64,000 nt of DNA from Cupriavidus nantongensis (GCF_001598055.1 NZ_CP014845.1:1860001-1924000), one strand, 5' to 3'. Shown: positions 34,744 to 43,300, numbered from the stretch's first letter. Numbers and translations: made by a program. Notes: generated by a model not told the origin, from the letters alone.

Positions 34744-35829
34744 ATGTCCACGGTTGCGCGCTTTGAGATCGGCTATACCCGCTACCTTGCCCCGCCGGGC
34801 GACACCACTCCCACCACTGCTTCCCCTCCACCGTTTGCCAGCGATCCCGACGCGCTGGTGCCGCTGTACCAGGCGATGGTGCTGACGCGCCAGTTCGACC
34901 TGAAGGCGATCGCGCTGCAGCGCACCGGCAAGATTGGCACCTTCGCGTCGGCGCTGGGCCAGGAGGCGATCGGCGTGGGCGTGGCCTACGCGATGCGGCC
35001 GGAAGATGTGCTGGTGCCCTCGTACCGCGACCATGCGGCGCAGTTTGTGCGCGGCGTCACGATGACCGAGAGCCTGCTCTACTGGGGCGGCGACGAGCGC
35101 GGCAGCGGCTTTGCCGCGGCGCCGCATGACTTTGCCAACTGCGTGCCGATCGGCACCCAGGTGTGCCACGCGGCCGGCGCCGCCTACGCCTTTCAGCTGC
35201 GCGGCGAGCCGCGCGTGGCGGTCTGCCTGCTTGGCGACGGCGGCACCTCCAAGGGCGACTTCTATGAAGGCATGAACATGGCCGGCGCCTGGCGCGCGCC
35301 GCTGGTGATCGTGATCAACAACAACCAGTGGGCGATCTCGATGCCGCGCAGCGGCCAGACCGCGGCGCAGACGCTGGCGCAGAAGGCCATTGCCGCGGGC
35401 ATCCCGGGCGAGCAGGTCGACGGCAACGACGTGGTCGCGGTGCGCCATCGCGTCGGTGAGGCGATCGAGCGCGCGCGCGACGGCGGCGGTCCCGCGCTGA
35501 TCGAGGCCATCACCTACCGGCTGGGCGACCACACTACCGCCGACGATGCCTCGCGCTACCGCGACGAGGCCAGCGTCAAGGCGCACTGGCAGCACGAGCC
35601 GCTGCTGCGGCTGCGCACCCACCTGCTGGCCCTGCACGCCTGGGATGCGGCGCGCGAAGAGGCGCTGGTCAGGGCCTGTTCGCAGCAGGTGGCGCAGGCG
35701 GTCGAGACCTACCTGGCGATGCCGCCGCCGGACCCGGCCGCGATGTTCGACTGCCTGTACGCGGCCATGCCGGCCGAACTGCAGGCGCAGCTGGAGATCG
35801 CGCGGCGCTTCCCGGCGCAGCACGGCTAG
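34744..35829 (+). CDS. pdhA: 2-oxoacid dehydrogenase E1 component, alpha subunit
   Basis: 361 residues of the heterotetrameric E1 type. The thiamine diphosphate motif begins GDGGTSKGDFYEGMN at residue 164 and ends in the NNN of VIVINNNQWAIS. IGTQVCHAAG and YRLGDHTTADD are also family segments. With E1beta it decarboxylates a 2-oxoacid and transfers the acyl group to lipoyl-E2. Pyruvate or a branched-chain 2-oxoacid are both possible. The long variable N-terminus and the T-x-DD loop slightly favour a branched-chain/acetoin-type enzyme, so the pdh name is provisional. No E3 gene follows. Confidence 0.85.
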   Translation: MSTVARFEIGYTRYLAPPGDTTPTTASPPPFASDPDALVPLYQAMVLTRQFDLKAIALQRTGKIGTFASALGQEAIGVGVAYAMRPEDVLVPSYRDHAAQFVRGVTMTESLLYWGGDERGSGFAAAPHDFANCVPIGTQVCHAAGAAYAFQLRGEPRVAVCLLGDGGTSKGDFYEGMNMAGAWRAPLVIVINNNQWAISMPRSGQTAAQTLAQKAIAAGIPGEQVDGNDVVAVRHRVGEAIERARDGGGPALIEAITYRLGDHTTADDASRYRDEASVKAHWQHEPLLRLRTHLLALHAWDAAREEALVRACSQQVAQAVETYLAMPPPDPAAMFDCLYAAMPAELQAQLEIARRFPAQHG

Positions 35830-35898
35830 CCGCACCTGGCGGTGCTGCCGGCGCGGCGCGCGCACTCCTCCATCGACCCGGCCCACAGCGAGCGAACC

Positions 35899-36876
35899 AT
35901 GGCGGAAATCAATCTGGTCGAAGCAGTCAACCTGGCGCTGGCCCATGCGCTGGAGCACGATCCCGACGTGCTGCTGCTGGGCGAGGACATCGGCGTCAAC
36001 GGCGGCGTGTTCCGCGCCACCGTAGGCCTGCAGGCGCGCTTCGGCGCCGCGCGCGTCATGGATACGCCGCTGGCCGAAGGCGGCATCGTCGGCGCGGCAA
36101 TCGGCATGGCGGCGATGGGGCTCAAACCCGTGGCCGAGATCCAGTTCACCGGCTTTATCTACCCGGCGGTCGACCACATCATCAACCACGCCGGGCGCAT
36201 GCGGCACCGCACCCGCGGGCGCCTGGCCTGCCCGCTGGTGGTGCGCTCGCCGTGCGGCGCGGGTATCCACGCGCCCGAGCACCATTCCGAAAGCCCGGAG
36301 GCGATGTTCGCGCATATGCCGGGCATCCGCGTGGTGGTGCCGTCGTCGCCGGCGCGCGCCTACGGGCTGCTGCTGGCGGCGATCGCCGACCCGGACCCGG
36401 TGATCTTCCTCGAGCCCACGCGGCTGTACCGGCTGTTCCGCCAGGAAGTGGCCGACGACGGCGCGGCGCTGCCGCTCGATACCTGCTTCACGCTGCGCGA
36501 AGGCAGCGACCTGACGCTGGTCAGCTGGGGCGCGATGGTGCAGGAGACACTGGCCGCCGCCGACGCGCTGGCCGTGGAAGGCATCACCGCGACCGTTATC
36601 GACGTGGCCACGCTCAAGCCGCTGGACATGCAGACCATCCTCGACGCGGTCACGCGCACCGGCCGCTGCGTGATCGTGCACGAGGCCCCGCGCACCGCCG
36701 GCTTCGGCGCCGAGATCGCCGCGCAGCTGGCCGATGCGGGGCTGTATTCGCTGGCCGCGCCGGTGCAGCGCGTGACCGGCTTCGATACCGTGGTGCCGCT
36801 GGCGCGGCTGGAATACACCTACCTGCCCGGCGTCGCGCGCATCGTCGATGCCGCGCGCAGGGCGCTGGCGGCGTAG
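35899..36876 (+). CDS. pdhB: 2-oxoacid dehydrogenase E1 component, beta subunit
   Basis: 325 residues. The transketolase-like pyrimidine-binding domain shows LLLGEDIGVNGGVFRAT, the conserved catalytic Glu region, DTPLAEGGIVGAAIGMA and RSPCGAGIHAPEHHSES. The C-terminal domain begins near GSDLTLVSWGAMV and ends in RITGFDT-like VTGFDTVVPLARLE. It starts 69 bases after E1alpha. ATG 35899 gives the standard MAEINLVEAVN start. Confidence 0.9.
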   Translation: MAEINLVEAVNLALAHALEHDPDVLLLGEDIGVNGGVFRATVGLQARFGAARVMDTPLAEGGIVGAAIGMAAMGLKPVAEIQFTGFIYPAVDHIINHAGRMRHRTRGRLACPLVVRSPCGAGIHAPEHHSESPEAMFAHMPGIRVVVPSSPARAYGLLLAAIADPDPVIFLEPTRLYRLFRQEVADDGAALPLDTCFTLREGSDLTLVSWGAMVQETLAAADALAVEGITATVIDVATLKPLDMQTILDAVTRTGRCVIVHEAPRTAGFGAEIAAQLADAGLYSLAAPVQRVTGFDTVVPLARLEYTYLPGVARIVDAARRALAA

Positions 36877-36921
36877 GCGCCAGCCAGTGCGCGCAATGTT
36901 CAAGCCCGCCAAGGAGGACCG

Positions 36922-38040
36922 ATGAGAGTCTTCAAGCTGCCCGACCTGGGCGAAGGCCTGCAGGAGGCCGAGATCGTGGCCTGGCACGTCAAGACCGGCG
37001 ATACCGTGGCGGCGGACCAGCCGCTGCTGTCGGTCGAGACCGCCAAGGCGATCGTCGAAATCCCGTCGCCCTATGCCGGCAGCATCGGCAAGCTGTTCGC
37101 GCAGCCCGGCGACATCGTGCACCTGGGTGCGCCGCTGGTCGGCTTCGAGGGCGCCGGCGAGGATGCCGATGCCGGCACCGTGGTGGGCTCGGTCCAGGTC
37201 GGCACGCACGTGGCCAGCGAAGCCGCGCCGCCCGGCAGCGCGGCGCCCGCGGCGGGCATGGCCGCGCGCGTCAAGGCCACGCCCGCGGTGCGTGCGCTGG
37301 CGCGCCGGCTGGGCGTGGACCTGGCGATGGCCACCGCCTCCGGGCCGGAAGGGGTGGTCACCGCCGCCGACGTGGAACGCGTCGCCAGCACGCTGGCCGA
37401 GCTGGGCGCACCCGAGGAACTGCGCGGCGTGCGCCGCGCGATGGCGCAGAACATGGCGCGCGCGCAGGCCGAAGTGGCCGCCGCCACCGTGATGGACGAC
37501 GCGGACATCCATGCGTGGCAAGCCGGCGCCGACGTCACCATCCGGCTGGTGCGCGCGCTGGTGGCCGGCTGCCGCGCCGAGCCCGGCCTCAATGCCTGGT
37601 ATGAAGGCCAGACCGGGCGCCGCCACGTGCTGAAGAAGATCGACGTCGGCATTGCCGCGGACCTGCCCGAGGGCCTGTTCGTGCCGGTGCTGCGCGATGT
37701 CGGCAACCGCGACGCGGCCGACCTGCGCCACGGCCTCGACCGCATGCGCGCCGACATCCGCGCGCGCACCATCGCCCCCGAGGAGATGCGCGGCAACACC
37801 ATCACGCTGTCCAACTTCGGCATGATCGCGGGGCGCTATGCCGCGCCCATCGTGGTGCCGCCCACCGTCGCGATTCTGGGCGCCGGCCGCGTGCGCGACG
37901 AAGTGGTCGCGGCCGCCGGCGCGCCCGCGGTGCACCGGGTGATGCCGCTGAGCCTGACCTTCGACCATCGCGTGGTCACGGGCGGGGAAGCCGCGCGCTT
38001 TCTGGCGGCGGTGATTGCGGATCTGGAGATGGCGGAATAG
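36922..38040 (+). CDS. pdhC: Dihydrolipoamide acyltransferase (E2 component)
   Basis: 372 residues in three parts. One N-terminal lipoyl domain (1-80) has the modified Lys at K42 in ETAKAIVE. A peripheral subunit-binding domain (about 117-153) has the segment ATPAVRALARRLGVDL. The catalytic acyltransferase domain (about 165-372) follows. The catalytic His is H349 in FDHRVVTGG. The usual HxxxDG motif has Thr (T353) where the Asp is expected. Related proteins with this variant exist to my recollection, so it may be a subfamily trait. A good AAGGAGG precedes the ATG. The operon ends here, followed by two REP-like repeats. Confidence 0.88.
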   Translation: MRVFKLPDLGEGLQEAEIVAWHVKTGDTVAADQPLLSVETAKAIVEIPSPYAGSIGKLFAQPGDIVHLGAPLVGFEGAGEDADAGTVVGSVQVGTHVASEAAPPGSAAPAAGMAARVKATPAVRALARRLGVDLAMATASGPEGVVTAADVERVASTLAELGAPEELRGVRRAMAQNMARAQAEVAAATVMDDADIHAWQAGADVTIRLVRALVAGCRAEPGLNAWYEGQTGRRHVLKKIDVGIAADLPEGLFVPVLRDVGNRDAADLRHGLDRMRADIRARTIAPEEMRGNTITLSNFGMIAGRYAAPIVVPPTVAILGAGRVRDEVVAAAGAPAVHRVMPLSLTFDHRVVTGGEAARFLAAVIADLEMAE

Positions 38041-38070
38041 GGAAGACTACCGGCTTTGTCAGCACTAACT

Positions 38071-38118
38071 GTGTGCTCCTTCTCCCGCTTGCGGGAGAGG
38101 GTTGGGGTGAGGGCCAGG
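38071..38118 (+). repeat. REP-like hairpin repeat, copy B
   Basis: CTCCCGC-TT-GCGGGAG hairpin (38082-38097) followed by the conserved tail GGGGTGAGGGCCAGG. It lies 30 bases after the E2 stop, faces copy C and may also end the operon transcript. Confidence 0.88.
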
Positions 38119-38152
38119 CTTCTCCACGAAGTCAGACCGGTGGTATGCCGCG

Positions 38153-38205
38153 GCCTGCCCTCACCCCCGGCCCCTCTCCCGCAGGCGGGAGAGGGGAGCA
38201 AACCG
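38153..38205 (-). repeat. REP-like hairpin repeat, copy C (inverted relative to B)
   Basis: CCCCTCTCCCGC at 38171-38182 and GCGGGAGAGGGG at 38185-38196 form a perfect 12-bp stem with an AG loop. The conserved tail GCCCTCACCCCCGG lies to its left. With copy B it forms a head-to-head pair. Its reverse complement matches the repeat interrupted by the IS element over about 50 bases. Confidence 0.9.
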
Positions 38206-38293
38206 TCGGTCTATCGAAGCCCTGCGGCAGCGCTGTATATAATGCCCTTCCCATCGCCGCCGCCATCGCCGGCCCGGACCGCCGCACACCCTC

Positions 38294-38488
38294 ATGGAAT
38301 CCAAGACCGCCCGCCTGACCATCCTGATCGACCCGGTCAAGAAGAAGGCCTTCGAAACGCTGTGCGCTGCGCAGGACCTGACGCCGTCGCAGGTGGTGCG
38401 CCAGCTGATCCGCGATTACCTGGCGCAGCATGGCGTGGATTACGCCACCAAGCCCAAGCCGGCGGGCAGCACGCGCCAGAAGAAGTGA
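38294..38488 (+). CDS. Small ribbon-helix-helix-like protein
   Basis: 64 residues. A short beta-strand-like start (ARLTILIDPVKKKAFETL) is followed by a helix-turn-helix (LTPSQVVRQLIRDYLAQHG) and a basic tail (KPKPAGSTRQKK). This is the pattern of CopG/Arc-type RHH DNA-binding proteins. No toxin gene or partner is adjacent. The stop at 38488 is one base from the stop of the convergent SulP gene. It could be a small autoregulator; its function is unknown. Confidence 0.75.
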   Translation: MESKTARLTILIDPVKKKAFETLCAAQDLTPSQVVRQLIRDYLAQHGVDYATKPKPAGSTRQKK

Positions 38489-38489
38489 C

Positions 38490-40175
38490 TCAGTGCGGGG
38501 CGATGCCCTCGCCTTGCTTGTCTCCTGTCAGCACGGCGCAGCGCTGCGCCGCCTGCGCCAGCGACTCCGCGTAGTTGCCCTCGCCCAGCGCAGCCAGCAC
38601 GCCGGCGCGCGCCAGTTTTTCCCTGACCCTTGCGTTGGCTTCGGCCAGCACCACCGCGACGCCGCGCTTCTGCAGCGTGACGATCACCGCCTCGAGCGTC
38701 TGCAGGCCGGTCATGTCCATGAAGGGCACGCGGCCCAGGCGGATCAGCAGCACGCGCGGCTCGGTATGGGTCTGCACCAGCGCGCGCTCGCACGCTTCGA
38801 CCGCGCCGAAGAAGAACGGGCCGTCGATGACATAGACCAGCACACCCGGCGGCATCGGCGCCACCGCGCCGGTGCCCGCATCGCCCAGTTCGCGCGCGAC
38901 GGCTTCAGCAGGCTGGGGTGCCACCTCCACCGCTGCCGACATGCGCCGCAGGAACTGCAGCATGGCCAGGATCACGCCGATATTGACCGCCACCACCAGG
39001 TCGGTCAGCACCGTCAGCGTAAAGGTGATCAGCAGTATCGCGACATCGGCCCGCGGCGCGCGCCGGACCATGCGGGCGAACTGGCGCATCTCGCTCATGT
39101 TGTAGGCCACCACGAACAGGATCGCGGCCAGCGCGGCCAGCGGCACGCTGGCCGCGAGCGGCGCCAGGAACAGCAGCACCAGCACCAGCGTGAGCGCATG
39201 CACCACGCCGGCCAGCGGGCTGTTGCCGCCGTTGCGGATATTGGTGGCGGTGCGCGCGATCGCGCCGGTGGCGGCAAATCCGCCACACAGCGGCGCCAGC
39301 ACATTGGCGATGCCCTGGCCTACCAGCTCCTGGTTGGAATCATGCCGGGTGCCGGCCATGCCGTCGGCCACCACCGCCGACAGCAAGGACTCGATCGCGC
39401 CGAGCATGGCAATGGTGAAGGCCGGGCCGGCCAGCTCCAGCACGCGCGCCAGCGTGATGTCCGGCAACGCCGGCACCGGCAGGCCACGCGGCAGCCCGCC
39501 GAAGGCCGTGCCGATGGTGGCGACGCCGTCGAAGCGGAACAGCGCCTGCACCGCGGTGGCCACCACCAGCGCCACCAGCGGCCCCGGCACGCGCCGCAGC
39601 CAGCGCACGCGCGGCGCGCCCACTACCAGCGCCAGGCTGCCCAGCGCCAGCGCGGTGGTAGCCGGGTGCCATTGCGGCAGCGCCTGCAGCAGGTGCCAGA
39701 GCTTTTCATGGAAATGCGCGCCGGCCACCGGCGGCAGCCCGAAGAAATCGCGCCACTGGCCGACAAAGATGATCACGCCGATGCCGGCGGTAAAGCCGAC
39801 GATCACCGGCGCGGGGATGTAGCGGATCACGCTGCCCAGCCGGGTCAGGCCCATCGCCAGCAGGATCAGGCCCGCCATCAGCGTGGCGATCTGCAGCCCG
39901 TCGATGCCGTGGCGCGCGGTCACCGCGGACAGCACCACGATAAAGGCGCCGGTGGGCCCGGCAATCTGCACGCGGCTGCCGCCGAACAGCGACACCGCCA
40001 GGCCCGCGACGATGGCCGTGTACAGGCCCTGCTCCGGCTTGGCGCCCGAGGCAATCGCGAACGCCATCGCCAGCGGCAGCGCCACCACTCCGACGATCGC
40101 GCCCGACACCAGGTTCGGCAGCCAGTTGCCGCGGCGGAACAATCCGGCCAGCCAAGCTTCGCGCAGCGCAATCAT
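38490..40175 (-). CDS. SulP-family anion transporter with STAS domain
   Basis: 561 residues. About 12-14 membrane segments (residues about 12-410, starting NLVSGAIVGVVALPLAMAFAIASG, key ALPLAMAFAIA) contain the SulP signature near GLYTAIVAG and FGGSRVQIAGPTGAFI. A cytoplasmic STAS domain (about 445-550) has RLGRVPFMDMTGLQTLE. Members carry sulfate, bicarbonate or dicarboxylates; the sequence does not decide. ATG 40175 is chosen over upstream in-frame starts because it fits the family start (MIALREAWLAGLFR). It is divergent from the UspA gene 217 bases away. Confidence 0.9.
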   Translation of the reverse strand: MIALREAWLAGLFRRGNWLPNLVSGAIVGVVALPLAMAFAIASGAKPEQGLYTAIVAGLAVSLFGGSRVQIAGPTGAFIVVLSAVTARHGIDGLQIATLMAGLILLAMGLTRLGSVIRYIPAPVIVGFTAGIGVIIFVGQWRDFFGLPPVAGAHFHEKLWHLLQALPQWHPATTALALGSLALVVGAPRVRWLRRVPGPLVALVVATAVQALFRFDGVATIGTAFGGLPRGLPVPALPDITLARVLELAGPAFTIAMLGAIESLLSAVVADGMAGTRHDSNQELVGQGIANVLAPLCGGFAATGAIARTATNIRNGGNSPLAGVVHALTLVLVLLFLAPLAASVPLAALAAILFVVAYNMSEMRQFARMVRRAPRADVAILLITFTLTVLTDLVVAVNIGVILAMLQFLRRMSAAVEVAPQPAEAVARELGDAGTGAVAPMPPGVLVYVIDGPFFFGAVEACERALVQTHTEPRVLLIRLGRVPFMDMTGLQTLEAVIVTLQKRGVAVVLAEANARVREKLARAGVLAALGEGNYAESLAQAAQRCAVLTGDKQGEGIAPH

Positions 40176-40392
40176 GGGTCGGTCTCTTCCATCGATGCGT
40201 GAGTACAGGTGCATCGGATGATAACAGGATGTTAATGTTTGGCCGCGCCGCCGGCCCAGCTTCGCGGCGGCGTCGGGATCGCCCGGTGCCCTGTTCCTTA
40301 TGCCGCGCAATTCCTATACTGGATTGGCTCGCCCGCCGGTGCGCGGACAGCGCCAGGCTGGCGCGGTATCTCTCTGCAAGCGGAGGCTCATC

Positions 40393-40830
40393 ATGTACAG
40401 GCACCTGCTAGTACCGACCGACGGCTCCGCGCGCGCCGATGCCATGGTGGGCCGCGCGATGGCATTCGCCAGCCGCATCGGCGCCCGCGTGACCGGGCTG
40501 CATGTGCTTCCCGAGTACCACGTGCTGACCTACCGGCTCACCAGCCTGCAAGACACCAAGGGCAACTTCACGGCCGAGGCCGCGCGCCACGCCGACACCT
40601 TCCTGGCCGCGCTCAGTCAGACCGCGGCGCAGGCCGGCGTGCCTTGCGACACCGTCACCGCCACCGACGACCATCCGTGGCAGGCCATCATCGCGTGCGC
40701 GCAGCAGCGCGAGTGCGACCTGATCGTGATGTCGTCGCATGGCAAGCGCGGGCTGCAGGCCCTGCTGATCGGCAGCGAGACACACAAGGTGCTGACCCAC
40801 AGCACGATCCCGGTGCTGGTGTTCCGCTAG
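40393..40830 (+). CDS. uspA: Universal stress protein, UspA family
   Basis: 145 residues, single Usp domain. MYRHLLVPTDGSARAD at the start and the ATP-binding pattern SSHGKRGLQALLIGSETHKVL near the end (key GKRG, GS and T) are intact, so it is probably of the nucleotide-binding type. GGAGG six bases upstream of ATG supports the start. It is followed by a peroxiredoxin gene 92 bases downstream on the same strand, consistent with a stress-response pair. Confidence 0.92.
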   Translation: MYRHLLVPTDGSARADAMVGRAMAFASRIGARVTGLHVLPEYHVLTYRLTSLQDTKGNFTAEAARHADTFLAALSQTAAQAGVPCDTVTATDDHPWQAIIACAQQRECDLIVMSSHGKRGLQALLIGSETHKVLTHSTIPVLVFR

Positions 40831-40922
40831 CGGCGGAGCGATGGCGGGATAGCGGACATTAGCGGGCAACCGTGCGCGGCAACGCGCGATTCCAAACCAA
40901 GCCAACTGCAAGGAGCGCAACC

Positions 40923-41579
40923 ATGGCGATTCGACTGGGCGAGCAAGCCCCTGATTTCACCGCAGACACCACGGAAGGCCAGATCAGCTTCCATGAGTGG
41001 ATCGGCGACGGCTGGGCCATCCTGTTCTCGCATCCCAAGGACTTCACGCCGGTGTGCACCACCGAGCTGGGCTATATGGCCCGGCTCAAGCCCGAGTTCG
41101 ACAAGCGCAATACCAAGATCATCGGACTGAGCATCGATCCGGTGGGCGACCACCAGCGCTGGGTCAAGGACATCGAGGAAACGCAGGGCTGTACCGTCAA
41201 CTACCCGATGATCGGCGATGCCGACCTGAAGGTTGCCAAGCTCTACGACATGATCCACCCCGAGGCCAGCGGCAGCGGCCCGCGCACAGCAGTGGACAAC
41301 GCCACCATCCGCTCGGTGTTCATCATCGGCCCGGACAAGAAGGTGAAGGCGATGCTGGTGTACCCGATGAGCGCGGGACGCAATTTCGACGAGGTGCTGC
41401 GGCTGCTGGATTCGCTGCAGCTCAACGCCAAGCACACCGTGGCCACGCCGGTGAACTGGAAGCCGGGTGAGGACGTCATCATCCCGACCTCGGTCTCGGA
41501 CGAGGAAGCCAGCAAGAAATACCCGCAAGGCTTCAAGACGCTCAAGCCCTACCTGCGCACGGTGGCACAACCCAAGTAG
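40923..41579 (+). CDS. 1-Cys peroxiredoxin (Prx6 family)
   Basis: 218 residues, the length of Prx6-type enzymes. The peroxidatic Cys is C45 in DFTPVCTTELG. The long C-terminal part (NWKPGEDVIIPTSVSDEEA) is typical of Prx6. A second Cys (QGCTVNY) is not at a resolving position, so it fits the 1-Cys class, which reduces peroxides with an external thiol. ATG 40923 is preceded by CAAGGAG. It is probably expressed with or near uspA. Confidence 0.92.
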   Translation: MAIRLGEQAPDFTADTTEGQISFHEWIGDGWAILFSHPKDFTPVCTTELGYMARLKPEFDKRNTKIIGLSIDPVGDHQRWVKDIEETQGCTVNYPMIGDADLKVAKLYDMIHPEASGSGPRTAVDNATIRSVFIIGPDKKVKAMLVYPMSAGRNFDEVLRLLDSLQLNAKHTVATPVNWKPGEDVIIPTSVSDEEASKKYPQGFKTLKPYLRTVAQPK

Positions 41580-41678
41580 CGCAGCGGCAAAGGACAGGCG
41601 AGAACAGGGGGAGCGAGGAGCGGCGGCACCAGGGAGCGCGGCGGCGCGGGAGCCCGCGCCAGGCCGCGGTCGGGGCAT

Positions 41679-41708
41679 CCCGGCCGGCATCGCGTGATGC
41701 CGGCCGGG
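41679..41708. terminator. Strong hairpin between convergent peroxiredoxin and cheV genes
   Basis: CCCGGCCGGCATC (41679-41691) and GATGCCGGCCGGG (41696-41708) form a perfect 13-bp stem with a GCGT loop. There is no T-run on either strand, so it may stop transcription poorly or protect RNA ends. Its place between convergent genes fits a two-way terminator. Confidence 0.5.
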
Positions 41709-41741
41709 AGCGCACCGGCGGCCCCGACATGTCCACAAAAA

Positions 41742-41764
41742 ATATCCACAGGAACAGTGGATAT
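41742..41764. repeat. Inverted repeat ATATCCAC-N7-GTGGATAT, copy 1
   Basis: ATATCCAC at 41742-41749 and GTGGATAT at 41757-41764. An extra GTCCACA lies at 41731-41737. The same arms occur at 49849-49871. The word TATCCACA is close to the DnaA box, and the symmetric layout also fits a dimeric repressor. Confidence 0.7.
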
Positions 41765-41913
41765 CCCCCCTCTTGACAACCGCGAAGGGCGCGCCCGCCT
41801 TGGAACGCGCTGGAGTGCCCGTTTTATAGGCAACCAGCCGGCGTACGGGAATGGTTGCGGGCGCTTGCATTTTGTGCCTCCCGCTCCAGCCCCGTGGCGT
41901 CGTGCCTAATGGG

Positions 41914-42897
41914 TCAGCACCGCGGGGTCAGCACCGCGCGGATGGTGTCGGCCAGTTCCTTGGCGACAAACTTGGCCACGTAGGCGTCGGCCCCCACCTT
42001 GCGCACATGCTCTTCGCTGGCCTCGCCCGACAGTGACGAGTGAATCACCACCGGCAGCGACTTCAGCCGGCTGTCGGCCTTGATCTTGCGCGTCAGCGTA
42101 AAGCCGTCCATCTCGGGCATCTCCAGGTCGGTCAGCACCAGCGCGACGTCGTCCTGGAGCGCTCGGCCCTGGCTGGCGGCCTCGGCCGCGATGCGGTCCA
42201 GCAGTTCCCACGCCTCCTTGCCCGACTTGGTCATCACCACCGGCGCGCCCAGCGCCTTCAGGCCCTGCTCGATCAGGCCGCGCGCCAGCGCGGAGTCGTC
42301 GGCGGCGATCACTTTGGCGCCGGGGCGCAGCTGCAGCTGCGGCCCGACCTCGCCCGGATCGACGTCAGGCTGGCGCGTCGGCAGCACGTCGCGCAGGATC
42401 TGCTCGACGTCGAGCACCTGCACCAGGCGCGCCCCTTCGGCACCGTTCTCGCCCCCATCCGCGCCGCCTTCGAGCTTGGCGATGCTGGTCACATGGCCGG
42501 TGCGCACGCTGGCCTCGGCCGAATGCACCTGGTTCCATTCCAGCCGCACGATCTCTTCGACGGCTTCGACCGCGAAGCCCTGGGTCGAGCGCGCGTATTC
42601 CGTCACCAGCAGGATGCCCAGGCCGCTGCGCGGCTTGCAGCCTACCAGCCGCGGCAGGTCGATCACCGGGATCACCTGGCCGCGGATATCCGCCATGCCC
42701 AGGATCGACGGGTCGGCGCCGACCACGGTCGTCACCGGCGGCATCACCAGGATCTCGCGCACCTTGAAGACGTTGATGCCGAACAGCTCAGACTGGCCGG
42801 AATGTTCCGCCTCGCCGAGCCGGAACAGCAGCAGCTCGAACTGGTTGTTGTTGGTGAGGTTAGTCCGTTCGTCGATGTCCCTCATGGAACTGCTCAT
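41914..42897 (-). CDS. cheV: Chemotaxis coupling protein CheV (CheW-REC fusion)
   Basis: 327 residues. The CheW-like domain (about 20-175, with FGINVFKVREI, GMADIRGQVIPVIDLP and VLDVEQIL) couples receptors to CheA. The C-terminal receiver domain (about 193-325) has the acidic pocket D200/D201, the phosphorylated Asp D257 in LTDLEMPEMDG, and the Lys in YVAKF. No other chemotaxis gene is near, so it serves a che system encoded elsewhere. ATG 42897 gives the usual CheV start. Confidence 0.92.
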   Translation of the reverse strand: MSSSMRDIDERTNLTNNNQFELLLFRLGEAEHSGQSELFGINVFKVREILVMPPVTTVVGADPSILGMADIRGQVIPVIDLPRLVGCKPRSGLGILLVTEYARSTQGFAVEAVEEIVRLEWNQVHSAEASVRTGHVTSIAKLEGGADGGENGAEGARLVQVLDVEQILRDVLPTRQPDVDPGEVGPQLQLRPGAKVIAADDSALARGLIEQGLKALGAPVVMTKSGKEAWELLDRIAAEAASQGRALQDDVALVLTDLEMPEMDGFTLTRKIKADSRLKSLPVVIHSSLSGEASEEHVRKVGADAYVAKFVAKELADTIRAVLTPRC

Positions 42898-43039
42898 GCG
42901 TCGCTCCCGTGCCGTGCGTGTGGTGTGTTGCCGCCATCGTTGTCATCTGCCTGCGGCCGCGGCGGATGGCGCACGGCAGGGTTCATGACTGGATATCGGC
43001 CAGGGGCACGGGGAGTTGAGCGGCGCCGCGGCCGGGGGG

Positions 43040-43300
43040 CTAGCCCCCGGCCAGCGCCTGCAGGATATGGACCTCGTCGGTCTCCTGCAGCGGCGCATCG
43101 AGCCGCATCAGCTGGGTGCGGTTGACGAAGATGCGGATATACGGCCGCAGCTTGCCCTGCTCGTCGACGATGCGAAAACGCATGCCGGGAAACTGGCGCT
43201 CGAGGTCGTCGAGCAGCTCGGCAATGCTGGCGCCGCGGGCCTCGACATATTCGCGCTGTCCGGTATAGGAGAACAGCGGCGTGGCGATACGGACCTGCAT
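43040..43300 (-). CDS. MoaD/ThiS-like ubiquitin-fold sulfur-carrier protein
   Basis: 86 residues of beta-grasp type, ending in the Gly-Gly that is adenylated and thiocarboxylated in MoaD and ThiS (end HILQALAGG). The MoaD-like segment ELLDDLERQFPGMRFRI and IRIFVNRTQL precede it. The start at ATG 43300 fits the family length. It lies 41 bases downstream of a beta-propeller gene on the same strand, and no molybdopterin or thiamine genes are nearby. It probably works with that propeller protein rather than as the housekeeping MoaD. The role is unknown. Confidence 0.8.
   Translation of the reverse strand: MQVRIATPLFSYTGQREYVEARGASIAELLDDLERQFPGMRFRIVDEQGKLRPYIRIFVNRTQLMRLDAPLQETDEVHILQALAGG

Larger units (their letters stand above)
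41580..41913. other. Intergenic region between peroxiredoxin gene and cheV
   Basis: 334 bases between two convergent genes. It holds a perfect 13-bp hairpin (41679-41708), an inverted repeat related to one at 49.85 kb (41742-41764) and an isolated TTGACA at 41773 without a matching -10. No gene is seen. Confidence 0.6.

Noticed and set aside
34402..37968. 1188-codon open frame on the minus strand opposite the 2-oxoacid dehydrogenase operon
   Set aside because: It is a shadow of the E1alpha, E1beta and E2 genes, with the typical low-complexity His/Gln/Arg-rich translation and no ribosome site.
41679..41708. Treating the 13-bp hairpin after the peroxiredoxin gene as another REP-like unit
   Set aside because: Its arms (CCCGGCCGGCATC) and missing GGGGTGAGGGC tail do not match the REP-like consensus, so it is kept as a separate terminator-like hairpin.
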